From the NCBI GenBank assembly GCA_032622095.1, contig CP136065.1, forward strand, positions 94,063,343 through 94,127,342: a stretch of DNA of 64,000 nt, read 5' to 3'. The position numbers and the translations under genes are program-made. This DNA comes from Siphonodentalium dalli. Lineage: Eukaryota; Mollusca; Scaphopoda; Gadilida; Siphonodentaliidae. Shown here in pieces: positions 23,828 to 35,041 of this stretch. The notes beneath the pieces were generated by a model, which saw nothing but the letters and a program-made list of their open reading frames with translations, was not told where the DNA came from and did no database searches. Every line of letters starts with the position of its first letter. Position 1 is the stretch's first letter.

Positions 23828-24268
23828 CTTGAAATAGTGTGTCTGTCATTTGCAGAACGATGTCCCCAGAGGGTGAATTAAGAGACGCTATCCCACACAG
23901 TTGGCAAGCATCACCAATTTCACCCTTTGGTGACCTCATTTGCTTTAGGCCTCAAATGTTATAGGAGACCTAGGATCAGATTGAAGATCCTCAGTTCAAG
24001 TTGGTGATGTTTACCCATTAATCTCCTCGATTAAGCAATTTATCTTCTGAAAATCAGGGGGATATAGAAACTGAACAGAAGAGAAAAAATTAACTAAAAC
24101 AATGTTAATTTGAGACTATAGATACTTTCCAGAAGATGCAGCCTAAGCAGAATGAGGTCCCCAGAGGGTGAATTTGGTTATGCTAGCCCACTGTGCGAGA
24201 TAGCATCACTAAATTCACCCTCTGGGGACCTCATTCTGCAAAGTCAGACACACTATTTCCAGACTTGA
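23828..24268. repeat. family C two-hairpin element
   Basis: The outer arms read AAGCCTTGAAATAGTGTGTC and, on the right, GACACACTATTTCCAGACTT. Two hairpins sit inside, each with GTCCCCAGAGGGTGAATT facing AATTCACCCTCTGGGGAC. Between them is a 200-base unique part with CTAGGATCAGATTGAAGAT and TTCTGAAAATCAGGGGGATA. At least ten related copies exist in the window, most in TMC introns. Confidence 0.75.
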
Positions 24269-24699
24269 TCATATTTGCCAAAAAATTTGAAATTTATAAC
24301 GGTTTTTACTTGGCAGTTTGGAGATGGGCGAGTGTGGTTTACAACTTCCACATATGGCGATTCCTATTCCCCAATTCAAAATGTAAACACATAGTACACA
24401 CACGTGTAACCATGGTGCCATATTGCATGTCTATTTGCATGATAAAAACACAATTTCCGATTTGTAAATGATTATATGTTTGTATCCACACATCAACTAT
24501 CACAACATACCGTATTCTTGTTGATGGTGATACTTTTTATCATCTTAATCCAAAATTAATGTGGGATCGCCGCTGATCATGCAGGGAGCCGTGACTTTGT
24601 GTGACCTCTCATAACGGTGTCTGCACATTTCTGTACTATCTCTGGAAGAAGTCAGTAGAATTTTTGCCAGGCCGCCAAATATTCCAGGTGGTGAAAAAT

Positions 24700-24840
24700 A
24701 ACAGATTTAAAAAATCAAAATCTGATAACTGTGAATTTTGATGGCTGGTTACACGGGGACTAAATTCAAATATATCTTTTCCCCCGTAGCCAAAGAAAAA
24801 GCAATTTAGGAGCATTAAATCTGATTAATCTTTAAATATG
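24700..24840. repeat. family F fragment
   Basis: AACAGATTTAAAAAATCAAA, then AAATTCAAATATATCTTTTC and GAGCATTAAATCTGATTAA match one arm of the TTAA element seen complete at 10943-11334. It ends immediately before exon 3. Confidence 0.5.
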
Positions 24841-24885
24841 ATGTGTTATACATTGCATTTTAAAATATCATTTTCTTTCTTCCAG

Positions 24886-24955
24886 GGATCGGATGATACA
24901 TGACCCGGTTAAGAAGCTCTCAGGATTTGAACTCTGGAAATACAAGCGTGGTGTG
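24886..24955 (+). CDS. TMC exon 3
   Basis: The acceptor is TTTCTTTCTTCCAG at 24885 and the donor GTG|GTAAGT at 24956. It encodes RDRMIHDPVKKLSGFELWKY and KRGV, entering in phase 2 and leaving in phase 0. In vertebrate TMC7 the matching position holds an amphipathic stretch with a W-x-x-W/Y-K pattern ahead of the first membrane segment. Both alternative 5' exons feed into this exon. Confidence 0.88.
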
Positions 24956-24998
24956 GTAAGTTCATTATTAGCATCACTACTGGCCTAGGGTAATTTAA

Positions 24999-25175
24999 CC
25001 CTTTATCTGAACAATTCCCATAAAAAAAAATGAATTCTTCGGCACTAGTGGTATTATATTTTTGCCTGTGTCGTCTGATAAAATATTTCCTGAACATCCC
25101 TCTAGATGAACGATAAATCATTCCAATGTATACTTTTTGTATATTGAATGGGAGAATCCATTTAGTAAAGAAAAA
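24999..25175. repeat. family G remnant (TTAACCCTTT end)
   Basis: It begins TTAACCCTTTATCTGAACAA at 24997 and ends with GGGAGAATCCATTTAGTA and AAGTTAAAG. The inner text CAATGTATACTTTTTGTATA matches other family G copies at 26630-26846 and 44939-45190. Confidence 0.5.
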
Positions 25176-25224
25176 GTTAAAGATGTATTCAGGGTTTCAA
25201 AAATGGTCCAGCAAATATGTTATA

Positions 25225-25866
25225 GTAAACGAAACCTACAGATACCAAGCAATACCAAACTAAACCTAAGATACCAAACTAAACCTAAGATACCAAACTA
25301 AACCTACAGATACCAAACTAAACCTAAATATACCTAACTAAACCTACAGATACCAAACAATACCAAACTAAACCTACAGATACCAAGCAATACCAAACTA
25401 AACCTACAGATACCAAACAATACCAAACTAAACCTACAGATACCAAACTAAACCTACATATACCAAACTAAACCTAAATATACCTAACTAAACCTACATA
25501 TACCAAACAATACCAAACTAAACCTACAGATACCAAGCAATACCAAACTAAACCTAAGATACCAAACTTACAGATACCAAACTAAACCTACAGATACCAA
25601 ACAATACTAAACTAAACCTACAGATACCAAGCAATACCAAACTAAACCTACAGATACCAAACAATACCAAACTAAACCTAAGATACCAAACTAAACCTAC
25701 AGATACCAAACAATACCGAACTAAAACTACAGATACCAAACAAAACTAAAACTACAGATACCAAACAAAACTAAACCTACAGATACCAAACAATACCAAA
25801 CTAAAACTATAGATACCAAACAAAACTAAACCTACATATGCCAAACTAGAACTGTAGATACCAAAT
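25225..25866. repeat. minisatellite of TACCAAACTAAACCTACAGA-type units
   Basis: About 640 bases are built of short modules, mainly ACAGATACCAAACTAAACCT, alternating with ACAGATACCAAACAATACC-type modules, with substitutions increasing toward the right end. It produces the artefactual repetitive minus-strand frame (GICRFSLVLF). It sits at the start of the giant intron, about 270 bases after exon 3. Confidence 0.92.
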
Positions 25867-25879
25867 TTAATGAAAAAAA

Positions 25880-26270
25880 ATTAATTATATATCAAACACA
25901 TTAATGTATTTTGGGTGGCGTTTCCCATTTCATATGTGGTAGATTCAAAGAATAAAATTAAAGATACCCTCTCTGATTTAACAGCCCTAATTGAGTCGAG
26001 GAAACCACTCTTCAAATCTCTATCGATTTTTTAAATCTGTTTATTTTATACACCTTGAATTGTTGTCAGCCTAGCAAAAATTCCACCAGAAATATTTGCT
26101 GATATTCGCAGATGCCGTAATGAGAGTTGGAAGAAGTGTAGAAAATAATTAAATAAAAATCTAATAGCTCTAAAAAATTTGAAGGGTGAGTTCCTTGAAT
26201 CAAATCAAACATTTCTTCCCCGAATCAAAAGAAATATAGTAATTTGTGGGTGTTAAATTGGTCGGGGAAT
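25880..26270. repeat. family F-like inverted repeat, diverged
   Basis: ATTGAGTCGAGGAAACCACT near 25991 and AGTTCCTTGAATCAAATCAA near 26190 correspond to the two arms of family F. AAATTAAAGATACCC and GGGAATCTTTAAAG lie at the outer ends. Divergence is high. Confidence 0.45.
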
Positions 26271-26271
26271 C

Positions 26272-26630
26272 TTTAAAGATGGTCTATCTCTTCCTATAAC
26301 AAGTTTTATTTAGTTTCCAGGGTATAAAATAATAAATATGACTCCTGTCCGGAAACGCTATCAATTAGTATTGATTATTTTCAGGTATAATACTTTCAAT
26401 CAATTTGGGATATATTACTGCTCGAGGAAAACTTTCAGAGCATAGCAAGCGGGAGAACTCTTATCTCTATGAACATTTGATGGCAGTCTTCTAAAAATAT
26501 TAATGAAAAATGTCTCAATTGATAATCGCATTATATAAGAAAATATTGATATAAAATCAATAATATTGATAGAAGCATTTACAGTCTTCGACTCATATCT
26601 ATTATTTTATGCCCCAGAAATTATATAAAA
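26272..26630. repeat. family J element, partial
   Basis: The left end TTAAAGATGGTCTATCTCTT and GTATAAAATAATAAATATGA match 17577-17646. The right arm (ATCTATTATTTTATGCCCC) is present, but the terminal AGACCATCTTTAA is lost where a family G segment begins. Confidence 0.55.
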
Positions 26631-26846
26631 GGCATCACGGATGAGTAGTTATTCATAGGAAATGTTCAGGTTGTTTGTTGAACTTAATATCTAAACATTT
26701 CCCTCAATAAATAGGGCTCCTTCTGCACTTTCATTTATCTGTTGTCTGCTTTTATCACCTTAATATCCCTCCAAATAAATAATAGACCTTTCCGATGTAC
26801 ACTTTTTAACTGACTGGGAGAATCCATTTAGTATAGAAAGGGTTAA
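26630..26846. repeat. family G element lacking its left end
   Basis: CATCACGGATGAGTAGTTAT opens it, and it closes GGGAGAATCCATTTAGTATA followed by GAAAGGGTTAA. The text parallels 44939-45190. The left TTAACCCTTT end is missing. Confidence 0.6.
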
Positions 26847-26999
26847 AATTGAATTAATTGTGGTGTCCCTTTAAATCATTAAAATTTAATGAATTTGAAT
26901 TTGATAATGAATTTGTAGAGAAAATATATATCTAACCAGATTTAACAGGAAGGTTTATTCTGAGTGGCACTACACAGTTCAAACATGTTATTTCGTAAA

Positions 27000-27585
27000 A
27001 TATAATCGGAATGCTAGCATCACTAAATTCACACTTTGGGGACCTCATTCGGCTTTGATCTCATCTTCTGGGAAGTATCTATAGTCTGAAATTCACATTT
27101 TTTTAGTTAATTTTTTCCCTTCTGTATCCCCTAATTTGCAGAAGATAAATTGCTTGATCAAGGTGATCAATATGTGAACATCACCAACTTCAACTGAGGA
27201 ACTTCAATCTAATCCTAGGTCTCCCATAACATTTGAGGCCTAAGCAGATGAGCTCCCCAGAGGGTGAATTTGGTAATGCTAGCCAGCTGTGTGGGATAGC
27301 GTCACTAAATTCACCCTCTGGGGACGTTACTTTTACCTTCTGTTCAGTTTCTATATCCCCTAATTTGCAGAAGATAAAATGCATAATCGACTAATGTGTG
27401 AAAACCACACTTCAACTGGGGAACTTCAATCTGACCATATGTCTCCCATAACAGTTGAGGCCTAAGCAGAATGAGGTCCCCAGATTGTGAACTTGGTGAT
27501 GCTAGACCACCGTGCGGGATAGCGTCGCTAAATTCACCCTCTGTGGGCCTCATTCTGCAAACAACAGACACATTATTTCAAGGCT
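27000..27585. repeat. family C elements, tandem or composite copies
   Basis: Two sets of the hairpin (GAGGGTGAATTTGG... facing TAAATTCACCCTCTGGGGAC) occur at about 27250-27330 and 27470-27560, joined by the family's unique part (AGGTCTCCCATAAC, TTTGCAGAAGATAAA). The right end CAGACACATTATTTCAAGGC matches other copies. Confidence 0.7.
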
Positions 27586-27589
27586 TGAC

Positions 27590-28790
27590 TATCCTGGTTT
27601 GTAAATATTATATCTTATTGCCTATACTGAGTCCAGCGCATTAGCAACATTACACCAAAGACATTTGCATATATTTCAAGTCATGCGTGCAATTATGTTG
27701 AGTAATATATATTCAGGGCATATGTATTGACATTCATTCAGTACATTTTGGGGGTGAATGTACAGCATACACGTGTGAATGATTTCACCAGATGTAAAGT
27801 TAGAACTCAAACAATGTAAGCCTTATTAAGTGTTTATATGTGCTACATAAAACAAACACATGACATATAAAGTGGGCCTATAAATACCTATTTTTGTCTC
27901 CCTTAAATTTATTTTCGTGGGTGGGGGGGGGGGGGGGGGGGGGGGGAGTTACAGAAATGACATCCGTCCATCCCTCTGACCGTTTGTGTGTCTGTCACAT
28001 ATTATAGGTGTCTTCATTGTCTAATCAACTCCTCCCACAGTTTCAAGTGAAGAGAATTGAAACTTTAGGATATATTATTAGCCAGACGACAGACACATTA
28101 TTTCAAGGCTTGACTACTTTACACCAAAGATGTTTGCATATATTTTAAGTCATTCTTGTAATTATGTTGAGTAATATATATTTAGGGCATATTTATTAGG
28201 GCATATTTATTGACATTCATTCAGTACATTTTGGATGAGTTCGCCTAATGTACTCCCCAGATCAAGTTACCCCTGTGTACCAATTTTCAGCCCCCCCCCC
28301 CCCCCCAGAGAACTACCGTTGTGTATTTGTAATTAATTAATTAATTTAATCAATTATTAGTGCCATTTTAAGACATCTGAGGTAACCGGCACCTATCTCA
28401 TGACACTCATGTGTACCGATTTTCAGCTCCCATAATCCAACAATTTGGTCGCTGTGATTAATTAATTAATTTAATTATTTATTAGTGTCCCTTTAAGAAT
28501 CTGATGTCAATGGCACCTGTCCCATGACAATCCCTGGGTCAAATTACCCCTGAGTACCAATTTTCAGCCCCAAGGGTCCAACGTTTAGTCACCTACAGAC
28601 AGACAGACAAAAAACTAAATTGAGTTTTATTAGTATAGATTGTCACATGACTGTCTATACTGAGTCAAGCACGTTTATAGTATGTTGCATATATCTCAAA
28701 TTATATTATGTAATATATATTCACGGTATTTATGAATTGACTTTCATTCAGGACATTTAGGGGGTGCATGTACAGTTATGCAAGCCAGCA
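27590..28790. repeat. intron region with internal direct repeats and homopolymers
   Basis: Text near 27640-27750 (CATTACACCAAAGACATTTG ... GTACATTTTGG) recurs near 28119-28235 and again, diverged, near 28660-28760. G residues run 24 in a row at 27923-27946, and a poly-C run lies near 28291-28305. Segments with TTAATTAATTAATTTAAT near 28332 and 28459 are repeated with about 125-base spacing. No gene is present. Confidence 0.6.
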
Positions 28791-28930
28791 AATAGTGTGT
28801 CTGTCATTTGCAGAATGAGGTCCCCAGAGGGTGAATTTAGTGACGCTATCCCACTAAGCGGGCTGGCATCACCAAATTTACCTCTGGGGACCTCATTCTA
28901 CTTAGGCCTCATTTTCTGGGAAGTATCTAT
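28790..28930. repeat. family C hairpin
   Basis: AAATAGTGTGTCTGTCATTT, then GAATGAGGTCCCCAGAGGGT, and the facing arm TTACCTCTGGGGACCTCATT are all present. It is directly followed by a (CCGT)n repeat. Confidence 0.75.
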
Positions 28931-28952
28931 AATCTCAAATTAACACTGTTTT

Positions 28953-29520
28953 TAGCTCACCTGAGACGAAGTCTCCGGTGGAGCTATAGTCATCACTCCT
29001 CGTCCGTCGTCCGTCCGTCCGTCTGACCGTCCGTCCGTCCGTCCGTCCGTCCGTCAACAATCATCTTCTTCTCCAGTATCATAAGGCCAAATGAGTTCAT
29101 ATTTGGTGTGGATGTTCCCTGCTTGACTCAGACTCAGATTTGTTAAAATAAGGTCACTGAGTCAAATAGTTGCGAAGCTAGGGCCATAACTCTTTCCCGC
29201 CATAGTAATTCTTAAAACAACTTCTTTTCAAGAACAATCAGGCCTATTTAGCTTATATTTGGTATGGAAGGTCCTTGAGTGACTGGGGGTCAGATTTGTT
29301 CAAATGGGGTCACTGGGTCAAATAGGGGCAGAATCAGGGACATAACTCTATTCTCCCTAGTAATTATTAGAATGACTTCTTCTCCAGAATCATCAGGCCG
29401 ATTTAGCTAATATTTTGTATGGTGGGTCCTTGTGTGACTGGGGATCAGATTTGTTCAAATGGGGTCAGTGTGTCAAATAGGGGCCGTGTCAGGAACATAA
29501 CTTAAAAAAAAAAAATTAAT
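28953..29520 (+). repeat. bivalve-type dispersed repeat with (CCGT)n
   Basis: It opens TTAGCTCACCTGAGACGAAG, whose CACCTGAG/CTCCGGTGGAGC part can fold, then (CCGT)n at about 29004-29054. The body holds four phrases of the form GGCC-TATTTAGCTTATATTTGG / GGGTCCTTG-TGACTGGGG / CAGATTTGTTCAAATGGGGTC. I know similar sequences as common dispersed repeats in bivalves. It ends in A-rich DNA near 29500. Confidence 0.75.
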
Positions 29521-29929
29521 TAAAAAAAAATATATTGTTAAATTTAAATCCTTGCTCAATTCAAAAAACAAATCACAATTCAAAATGAACCAATACAAAA
29601 ATATTTTTTTCATTTTAACCCCTGATTTTTTGTATTTTTTTTAGACACAAAACACCCCATTCCACCCCTTTCCCTTCTCACCCCTCTACACCCCTGTCCC
29701 CACTACCACCCCCCCCCCAATCTGCGCCGCCCTGCACCCACTGCAGTCAAGAAAAAATTAATTAGAAAAACTGACACCTTGTAACATCCATAAAGTATGG
29801 TATTAGCCCCAGACAGAAAGAGTTAATAACAGTCATCAATTCAGATGTTATCTAGCTGGCTGACAGCTAAGTGTAAACAGTCATGCTCTGTGTGTATCAT
29901 TAACATATCATATCAAAACAAAATGCTGT

Positions 29930-30358
29930 ATGTCTGACATTTGCAGAATGAGGTCCCCAGAGGGTGAATTTAGTGATGCTACTCTGCACAGTAGGCTAGT
30001 ATCACCAAATACACTATCCAGGGACCTCATTCTGCTTAGGCCTCATCTTCAGGGAAGTATACAGGTCTTAAATTGACATTTCTACTTACTTTTTCCCTTC
30101 TGTTCAGTTTCTATATTCCCTAATTTGCTGTCAGAAGATAAAATTGATAATTGAAGTGCCCAATGGGTGCACATCACCAATTAACTGGACAACTTCAATC
30201 TGTTCCTATGTCTCCCATGGCAGTTGAGGACTAAGCATAATGAGGTCCACAGAGGGTGAATTTGGTGATGCTAGCCCACCTTTATACAGGATAGCAGCAC
30301 TAAATTCACCCTTTAGTGACCTCATTCTGCAAAAGTCAGACACTATATTCAGGCTTGG
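29930..30358. repeat. family C two-hairpin element, near full length
   Basis: The hairpin at 29945-30040, the unique middle (CAGTTTCTATATTCCC, CAGAAGATAAAATTG, TTCCTATGTCTCCCATGG) and the second hairpin at 30238-30330 are in the canonical order. A further G tract (about 30432-30442) follows it. Confidence 0.78.
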
Positions 30359-30449
30359 CTGTTCCACTATTATATTCTTAACCACCACCTATCCAGTTGT
30401 ACTCATTATACCCTGATTTGCAAAGAAAACTTGGGGGGGGGGGTATATT

Positions 30450-31330
30450 GGATTGAATTTGTCTGTCAGTATGTCCTCCCGTCCATCCCTCTGTTGGGAT
30501 GTTTCCATCCGTCCATCAATTTTGTTCTTCTCCACATACATATTAAAGACCGAAATGGTTTATATATTTTGACTCGCATTCAGATTTGTTCAAATGAGTT
30601 CATCAGGTCATATAGGTGAGAAGCCAGGGCCATAACTCTTTCCCTCCATAGTAATTCTTCAGAAACCATCAGGCCTATTTAGCTTTTGGTATGGAGGGTC
30701 CTTTGGTGAGTGGGGTTCAGATTTGTACACGTGAGGTCATTTTTAGGAAACTTTTGAGGAAAATCAGTTTTTTTCAACTCTTAAAATCTACAGTTTGAAA
30801 TTTCTAAATGAATAGATCTCATAGATGGGGATTCACATTTGTTCAAATAAGGGCAGAGATAAGATATTTAACTCTCAACCACCCACCCTACCTGTATGTA
30901 TGCTGTTTGATACTGGTATAATAATATATAGATTCCTATTGATTTCTAAGCTGCCTGGGTGGAGGCAATGAGGCTGTAGATTTGATTTTTCAACCAGTAA
31001 CAGTCCACATTTTCCTACTTCGGGTTAAACTGTTTGACCGAAATCGCCACAAATGTTAACAGGTCTATTTTGCTGATATTTAGTATGAAGGGTTCTTTGG
31101 TGTCTGGTATTGAAATTTATTCAGATGTGGTCACCAGGTTAAATAGGGTGGGACCAGGGACATAACTGTATGTCTCTATAGTCATTCTTAAATTGTCTTC
31201 TCAAGAGAGGTTGGACTATTTAGCTTACATATAGTATGGATGATCCTTTAGTGACTGATATTCAGATTTGTTAACATCAGGTCAACCTGTTAAGAAATGA
31301 CGGGGGCTATGGGGAGTTAACAATTTTGTG
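30450..31330. repeat. decayed body of the bivalve (CCGT)n repeat
   Basis: Phrases such as GAAGCCAGGGCCATAACTC, CAGGCCTATTTAGCTTTTGG and GACTGATATTCAGATTTGTT recur from the 28953 copy, in the same order but more diverged. Confidence 0.55.
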
Positions 31331-31724
31331 TTTAAAAAATCATTGAAATACCAAATTCATTAAAACATCTTCCTTGGAACTACCTAACTGATTAATCTGA
31401 CATACATGTATGGTGTTTTGGGTCCATGGATAAATGGGCTTCAAACATGTCTAAATGGTTTTATAAAAAGGTGCTTGTGAGATTGGAAATTTCCAAAAAT
31501 TGAGAAAGTTTGAGATGTCGGTTGTGAAATTCCAACCCAAGACTTGGGAGTCTGGAGCCCGGTCTGGAGGGGACTTGTTGAGCTGGAGGAGGGGGGTGAT
31601 CAGTAGTGAACAGTGGGCAATTTCGTGGTGGATATTCACCTTGAAATTACCCACTGTACACTACTGAAGCCTCTCTAGCCACATATCGTGTTTAGATCTA
31701 CTTTTTTCAAAGTGCTTATGAAAA

Positions 31725-32085
31725 GTTCTGACTATTGTGGTCTCCAGAGTCCCAGTCTCATCAGTCTTTGCAGTCTGGTGAGCGACCCCACAGTCTTTGA
31801 CTGTCTTGTTTGTTACTTTTTCCCTTCTTCAGTTCCTATATATCTCCTAATTTGCAGAAGATAAAATGAATAATCAAGGTGACTATATAATGGGTGAACA
31901 TCACCAACTTCAACTGGGGTACTTCAATGTGATACTAGATCTCCGTTAGCAGTTGAGGCCTATGCAGAATGAGGTTCGCGAAGGGTGAAGTTTGTTACAC
32001 TAGCCCACCGTGTGCAATAGCGTCACTAAATTCATCCTCTGGGGAACTCATTCTGCAAATGACAGACCTACTATTTGCAGGATTG
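31725..32085. repeat. composite: repeated GAGTCCCAGTCT segment followed by family C half
   Basis: Bases 31725-31812 match 1520-1604 (GAGTCCCAGTCT, GGTGAGCGACCCC, TTGACTGTCTTGTTT). From 31815 the family C middle and second hairpin follow, to CAGACCTACTATTTGCAGG near 32065-32083. Confidence 0.6.
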
Positions 32086-32788
32086 TGTGTGTGAATTATT
32101 TCACCAGCATTGAAGCTAGAGCTCAAACAATGTGACTCTTATTCAGTGTTTATATCTGGTATATAAAATAAATACTGGGTGTTTGTGATAAGAAGCAGCC
32201 AAACACTTTACCAATATTTATTGACATTCTGCTAAAAATATTTAATGATTTCCTATGTCAATGTCAAAGTCATACTCCATGGTTATATATAACATAAATG
32301 AACCAAGGAGGAAGGCTGGGTGCCTGAGAAGTATCATTGTCCAAATGTGGAGATGATTAATTGCTATTGCTGGAGTAAATCTATTTTTATTGAAATTTGG
32401 TGTGGATGTTTGCTGTCATGACTGATTTCAAAAGAGACACACAAAAAAGTTGTATATGATATGAACCTTGAAGTAGAAAATTATATGAGCAGTGAAGTAG
32501 AAAATGTAAATGATCTTCAACACATTAGAACATGTGGGTTATATACAGGTAGTTGGTATGCATTCCTATAGTCATGCTTGATATTTTCTTTAGTAATGTA
32601 TTTGGATGTGGTACAGCATAATACAAAGTTACTATAATAATAGGTGGCATATATATAGGGAAAACACAGAATTGCTCTTTTGTGTTATATAGATGTCATG
32701 TATTTTTATACTAATGTGGTGTTGGAAGGATATCACATGCAACAATTGTTAACTATATCCGTCATTGCACCAGTGCCATCCATATATA
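32086..32788. other. giant-intron stretch, nothing recognised
   Basis: This AT-rich DNA has no matches to the families described here and no credible frame on either strand. Confidence 0.4.
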
Positions 32789-33016
32789 CAGCAATGCTCT
32801 AATTAATCGACCTCTTAACCACAGCAGAATTATGGGTAACTTTTCAGGATTTAGTCGGAAATATGGCTTGTTGTCATTGCACCAGTGCCATCCATATATA
32901 CAGCAATGCTCTAATTAATCGACCTCCATGGCAACAAGCCATATTTCCGACTAAATCCTGAAAAGTTACCCATAATTCTGCTGTGGTTAAGAGGTTGATT
33001 AATTAGAGCATTACTG
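32789..33016. mobile_element. TA-type MITE, family B, with internal copy of its own flank
   Basis: The right half is canonical (CCCATAATTCTGCTGTGG ... AGAGCATTACTG|TA). In the middle the text GTCATTGCACCAGTGCCATC through AATTAATCGACCTC reappears (32874-32926), duplicating the left flank plus left end (32761-32813). This indicates a rearrangement inside the palindrome. Confidence 0.8.
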
Positions 33017-33019
33017 TAG

Positions 33020-34000
33020 TTCTGGTTTTAAAGCCCCAGCTCCTTTGTTCCACCTCGACCTTCTATTTCTCTTAATGGGCACTTTACACTATGCTTTATA
33101 TCACAAGTTGACATAAGTAACCTAGAAAGTCCATGTTCCTAAATGTATGCACAATGACCTCCCCACTGAGAACTCTATAATCAAGCAATAGTTCTCTGCA
33201 ACATCTGCCCATAAGACAAAACATATATACAGTGCTTATAACCCCCACGTAATTCAATTACTTGTGTCGAGAGGCATGCTACTAATTTGCATACCAGGGG
33301 GTACATGTATTTATCACAGTGAAACCTAACATCAGCTGAAATGGAGTTACTGTTCTACTATGGACACAACAATATTGTGACAATAAGAAAATGGATTGTT
33401 GGAATCAAACATATATTTATATGCATACATGACCAAAATACAGATTCATTTGCATCGACAGTATATTACGTAATGTACATGTATATATATATGTTCAGCC
33501 CAAAACACGAGCCGTGTCAGGGGCGTGATTTTGTTGTCAGCCAAGGACTATTTTGTTTCCAGAAAAACACTCCTAAAAGTCACATTTATCAAAATTTATC
33601 AGAATTGTTCATCTGAATAAATGTAATTTCTCCTCATGACTGGACTTTTGTCAACTAAATGGTCTCGGCCTACAGCCTCGACCATCTAGTTTACAAAATT
33701 TCAGTAGCTCGTCCATTACCCTGACATATTCTCATTTGCAATGGACCTTTCAACAGCTGTCAATCAAATAATTATTAGCAGATATTTTCTACCATTCATG
33801 GACTGAGCTGGTCGCTTGCTGCTGCATTGCATCTTCTTTGTTCACCCTTTTGATTATCCGCACATAATTTCCAGTTTTAAATTGCCTATTTTCAAATAAC
33901 TTTTTTGTTGTCCAATCATAATGTACAGAAATGTCGTGAGCAATGACGTTGGAAATTTATCAATGATACACTGTTTCTCATTTTGCTTGACGCTCATCCT
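33020..34000. other. giant-intron stretch, nothing recognised
   Basis: No gene or known repeat was found. The 91-codon frame at 33341-33616 has no recognisable motif. Confidence 0.4.
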
Positions 34001-34002
34001 AT

Positions 34003-34460
34003 CTCATATATTTTGAAGACCTCTGTATGTTTGTATGTTTGTATGTCTGTCATTAATACAAATCTACGATTCTCGACTGATCGGGATGAAACTTGGTACG
34101 TGTGTGTAGTTTGACCAGGCGGTCGCATGCGCAGACGAGATCTCGGAAACGGGTGGAGCTATCAACTTGAAATTTGCTATGTGAATGTATCTTGCCCCGG
34201 ATACGAATTTTATCGGGTCGCCGAGCCCGTGCGATGCAAGCTTCGCACATGCGCAGACGAGATCTCGGAAACGGGTGGAGCTATCGACTTGAAATTTGGA
34301 ATGTGAATGTATCTTGCCCCGGATACGAATTTTATCGGGTCCCTGAGCCCGTGCGATGCCAGCTTCGCGCATGCGCAGACCAGATCTCGGAAACGGGTAG
34401 AGCTATCGACTTGAAATTTGGTTTTTGAATAGCCCGGACAACGTCGGGCTCATCGGCTAG
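34003..34460 (+). mobile_element. Helitron-like element with internal 122-bp tandem repeats
   Basis: It starts TCTCATATATTTTGAAGACC after an A and ends CTAG before a T. Just before the end is a hairpin, GCCCG-GACAACGT-CGGGC, then CATCGGCTAG. The pattern TC...hairpin...CTAG between A and T is the Helitron hallmark. Inside, GCAGACGAGATCTCGGAAAC recurs at 34131, 34253 and (as GCAGACCAGATC) 34375, a 122-base period. No Rep/helicase gene is present, so it is non-autonomous. Confidence 0.72.
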
Positions 34461-35041
34461 TCTACTATATCTTTGAGACTTCCGTATATATATTCTTTAC
34501 TTCCGTATATATATCCTTTATAGACTCGAAAACGGCTCGACCGATCGAGCCCAAACTTGCTATCTACGGGTAAAAAGCCATGAGAAGTGTCATCGCACCG
34601 CTTCTGAGCACTCCTTCACCCTTCGCCCTGCCACCGTCGTTGGAATTGATGGGTTAATGATTAAAGAGCGTTCTTATCTGTGGTGTCGTTGTTAAAGAAC
34701 GTTTATATACAATACGGCTCAATCGACCGTCTCGGAAACTGGGGGATATCGAGACGAAATTTCCTACTTATTATAGGGCTTCCAAGGGACGGGGGAGATT
34801 TTCGTCGGGTCAGTTTGTCCGCCTGAGGTGACTTGACCTTGAAACGGGTACCCACAAATGACCTTGGGCGATATCTCGGTCGTCAGCGGTGATATCGACG
34901 TGAAATTTCTTATGTATGGTCAACTCGGGACAGGGAATATTTTTGTCGGCGTGCCTGTGCGGGGTTACCTTGAAAAACAAACATTAATGGATCGACCAAA
35001 GCCATGGGACCAATCCCACCAGTGGCGGGCTAATCTGCTAG
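34461..35041 (+). mobile_element. second Helitron-like element, abutting the first
   Basis: Its start TCTACTATATCTTTGAGACT parallels that of the previous element and its end is TAATCTGCTAG followed by T. A weak hairpin (CCACCAGTGG) precedes the end. The interior repeats the theme 'GAAACTGGGGGATATC...GACGAAATTTCCTA', related to but not identical with its neighbour. The left border directly follows CTAG of the first element, so insertion at its 3' end or a tandem origin is likely. Confidence 0.6.

Noticed and set aside
25554-25739. Minus-strand repetitive frame (GICRFSLVLF repeats)
   Set aside because: It is the translation of the minisatellite, not a repeat protein.
34053-34428. Overlapping frames on both strands over the 34 kb repeat
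   Set aside because: They come from the 122-base tandem repeat inside the Helitron-like element. The repeated peptide follows the DNA repeat and has no other support.
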